DNA of 8,249 nucleotides from Gammaproteobacteria bacterium (lineage in GTDB: Bacteria; Pseudomonadota; Gammaproteobacteria; UBA9214): assembly GCA_030632175.1 (NCBI GenBank), contig DAOVVG010000098.1:1-8249 (forward strand), given 5' to 3'. This document shows, one piece after another, positions 7,318-8,249 of the stretch. The notes under the pieces were generated by a model, which had not been told where the DNA came from, did no database searches, and saw only the letters and a list, made by a program, of their open reading frames with translations. The position numbers were made by a program, and so were the translations under genes. Position 1 is the first letter of the stretch; each line of letters begins with the position of its first letter.

Positions 7318-7484
7318 ATGCAAACCACTCGTAAGTGGCTTGTTCTTATCGCTGTTCAAAACACCCGGTCCAGAAGAATCCTTCATAGGCGTATGCCCTC
7401 TATTACATAGGGATTCCCGGCTTCGTTAGTATCGTTAACACCTCCGATGACCGGGCGGGTGTTCAACTTTCCTGCATATTCTGA
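7318..7484 (+). pseudogene. Porin relic: heavily deleted second copy of the OprO/OprP-like gene
   Basis: Three pieces of the porin at 2605-4086 can be recognised in the same order. First, ATG 7318 opens MQTTRKWLVLIAV, resembling the start of a signal peptide. Second, in another frame, bases 7352-7378 encode LFKTPGPEE, identical to porin residues 168-176. Third, in the remaining frame, bases 7431-7484 encode IVNTSDDRAGVQLSCIF and a stop, matching 12 of 17 residues of the porin C-terminus and ending in phenylalanine. The pieces need at least two internal deletions and two frame changes, and together keep about 170 of an expected 1480 bases. Position immediately after the regulator matches the porin position in copy A. 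It cannot make a barrel. Confidence 0.85.
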
Positions 7485-7623
7485 GTACCTTTACACCGCG
7501 ATTATCTACATGAGTCCTGGTTCTGGCCTGGGCAGGTATATCAGAACATCATAATTATCTAATCGCCATTTTCGTCATAAATGATTCAGCAGTTTTCCTA
7601 TGAACGTCAAGGATGCCTGACTA

Positions 7624-7652
7624 TTTTCACCCGTTGACAGCCCTATTAGAAT
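7624..7652 (+). promoter_or_regulatory. Candidate sigma70 promoter for the metallophosphoesterase gene
   Basis: TTTTCA (7624-7629) and TAGAAT (7647-7652) are separated by 17 bases, with four and five of six consensus matches. A perfect TTGACA (7634-7639) lies within the spacer but has no acceptable -10 at 16-18 bases. Transcription from about 7659 would leave a leader of about 80 bases containing the purine-rich repeat and the ribosome site. Confidence 0.35.
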
Positions 7653-7726
7653 TATTGCCGAGTAAAAGTGTAAGTAGGGATAGGGGATAAATAACAAAAA
7701 AGGAAACCAAAATTATCAATCTAATC

Positions 7727-7731
7727 AGGAG
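7727..7731 (+). promoter_or_regulatory. Strong ribosome binding site for the gene at 7741
   Basis: AGGAG ends 9 bases before ATG 7741 and fixes that start. It is the clearest ribosome site in the window; the module genes rely mostly on overlaps and weaker sites, so this gene is probably translated independently and strongly. Confidence 0.75.
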
Positions 7732-7740
7732 TATAAGACG

Positions 7741-8249
7741 ATGAAGACAAAGTTAAAACACGGTCTTGCGGGGGCAATGGCCACTGCATTGGCAGTAACC
7801 ATGACGGGTGTAGCCGGTTTTGCACATGCGGCTGATATCACCTTGATCGAGATAGCTGATATACACGGTACCCTGGTACCTCATTCAGCTGTTATCCATG
7901 ATGCTGACGGTACCGAACGCACTGCCAATGCGGCAGGCGGTCTTGCCAAACTGAAAACGGTCATCAATGGCATTCGCTCTGACAATCCAGAGAGTCTGCT
8001 GGTTAACGTAGGTGATCACACACACGGCACCGCTGAAACCCTGTTTACAGTGGGTGACGCTATTATGCCGGCGATGAATGCGATGGGCATCGACGTGTCC
8101 GTTCCCGGTAACTGGGACTTCGGTCACGGACCTGCGGTATTCCGGTCTCGTTTCGCAGTCACCCCCACAACACCGCCTGTCTGGGATGCGAGCAACTGTA
8201 TGTTGCCAGCAAATATTCGTTTGATGTCGGATTCTGATGGCCAGCCCTG
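7741..8249 (+). CDS. Secreted metallophosphoesterase, 5'-nucleotidase/UshA/SoxB superfamily (3' truncated by window edge)
   Basis: The visible 169 residues are open to the right edge. A Sec signal peptide spans 1-30 (KTKLKH, then hydrophobic ALAVTMTGVAG, cleavage after AHA), so the enzyme is periplasmic or exported. The mature protein starts ADITLIEIADIHGTL. The binuclear-metal motifs follow in family order: D40-x-H42-G, G91-D92 (VGDHTHGT), G123-N124-W125-D126 (GNWDFGHG) and an AN pair at 157-158 near the edge. The usual GNHE histidine, part of the catalytic dyad in UshA, is tryptophan here; SoxB enzymes also have W in this segment (HWEF, from memory). The natural substrate could therefore be a nucleotide, another phosphoester or a thiosulfonate-type sulfur compound. 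Members of the superfamily are usually 500-600 residues with a C-terminal substrate domain, not visible here. It has its own ribosome site and probable promoter, and lies directly after the sensor modules, so regulation by them is possible but unproven. Confidence 0.85.
   Translation, partial: MKTKLKHGLAGAMATALAVTMTGVAGFAHAADITLIEIADIHGTLVPHSAVIHDADGTERTANAAGGLAKLKTVINGIRSDNPESLLVNVGDHTHGTAETLFTVGDAIMPAMNAMGIDVSVPGNWDFGHGPAVFRSRFAVTPTTPPVWDASNCMLPANIRLMSDSDGQP

Larger units (their letters stand above)
4322..7484 (+). repeat. Tandem module copy B (binding protein - kinase - regulator - porin scar)
   Basis: This is the second unit of the tandem duplication, with the same order and orientation as copy A. 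The three sensing genes are complete and closely packed, with overlaps of 4 and 8 bases. The fourth gene, the porin, is reduced to about 170 bases. Survival of the regulatory genes alongside loss of the structural gene suggests selection on sensing in this copy and redundancy of its porin. Confidence 0.85.
7485..7740. other. Non-coding gap between the porin relic and the metallophosphoesterase gene
   Basis: No convincing ORF lies here. A nested inverted repeat, GTTCTG-g-CCTG-gg-CAGG-tatat-CAGAAC, occupies 7520-7547. It could fold in RNA, but no T-run follows, so I do not call it an intrinsic terminator. Further right are an AT-rich stretch, a candidate promoter (7624-7652), an isolated TTGACA (7634-7639), a purine-rich TAGGGATAGGGGATAA (7675-7690) and the ribosome site. 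The 5' part may be decayed porin-flanking sequence. Confidence 0.6.

Noticed and set aside
7634..7639. Perfect TTGACA as the -35 box of the gene at 7741
   Set aside because: No acceptable -10 hexamer lies 16-18 bases downstream; the TTTTCA/TAGAAT pair is a better overall match. A sigma54 reading with TTGC at 7655 fails because GG is missing 12 bases upstream.

Overview
The window looks like bacterial chromosome, probably from a gammaproteobacterium. That placement is inferred from protein style and gene content (NarL/FixJ-type regulators, an OprO/OprP-type porin, Sec signal peptides, moderate base composition); nothing here fixes the genus. All genes lie on the + strand, and I see no rRNA, tRNA, transposase or CRISPR array.

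The dominant structure is a tandem duplication of a four-gene module: PhnD-like periplasmic binding protein, membrane histidine kinase, NarL/FixJ response regulator, phosphate-selective-type porin. Copy A runs from the left edge to 4086: a binding protein cut by the window edge (3-536), a kinase with an in-frame amber codon (544-1953, TAG at 775), an intact regulator (1946-2593) and an intact porin (2605-4086). Copy B runs from 4322 to 7484: intact binding protein (4322-5218), intact kinase (5215-6660), intact regulator (6653-7291) and a porin reduced to a scar of three recognisable pieces (7318-7484). The two copies are complementary: A has the only intact porin and B has the only uninterrupted kinase.

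A 235-base gap (4087-4321) separates the copies and holds a candidate extended -10 promoter overlapping a short palindrome. After the porin scar, 256 bases of non-coding DNA (7485-7740) hold a nested inverted repeat, a candidate promoter and a strong ribosome binding site. They lead into a secreted metallophosphoesterase of the 5'-nucleotidase/UshA/SoxB superfamily (from 7741, cut by the right edge). Its GNHE-type motif reads GNWD, so the usual catalytic-dyad histidine is absent.

As a system, this reads as a three-component sensor: a soluble periplasmic oxyanion-binding protein is thought to inform a membrane kinase, which phosphorylates a DNA-binding regulator. The outputs are probably the porin and perhaps the neighbouring secreted hydrolase. 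The best known parallels are AioX-AioS-AioR (arsenite; AioX is PhnD-like) and TtrS-TtrR (tetrathionate; TtrS carries a PhnD-like sensor region). The ligand cannot be read from the sequence. Phosphate, phosphonate, phosphite and sulfur oxyanions are all possible.
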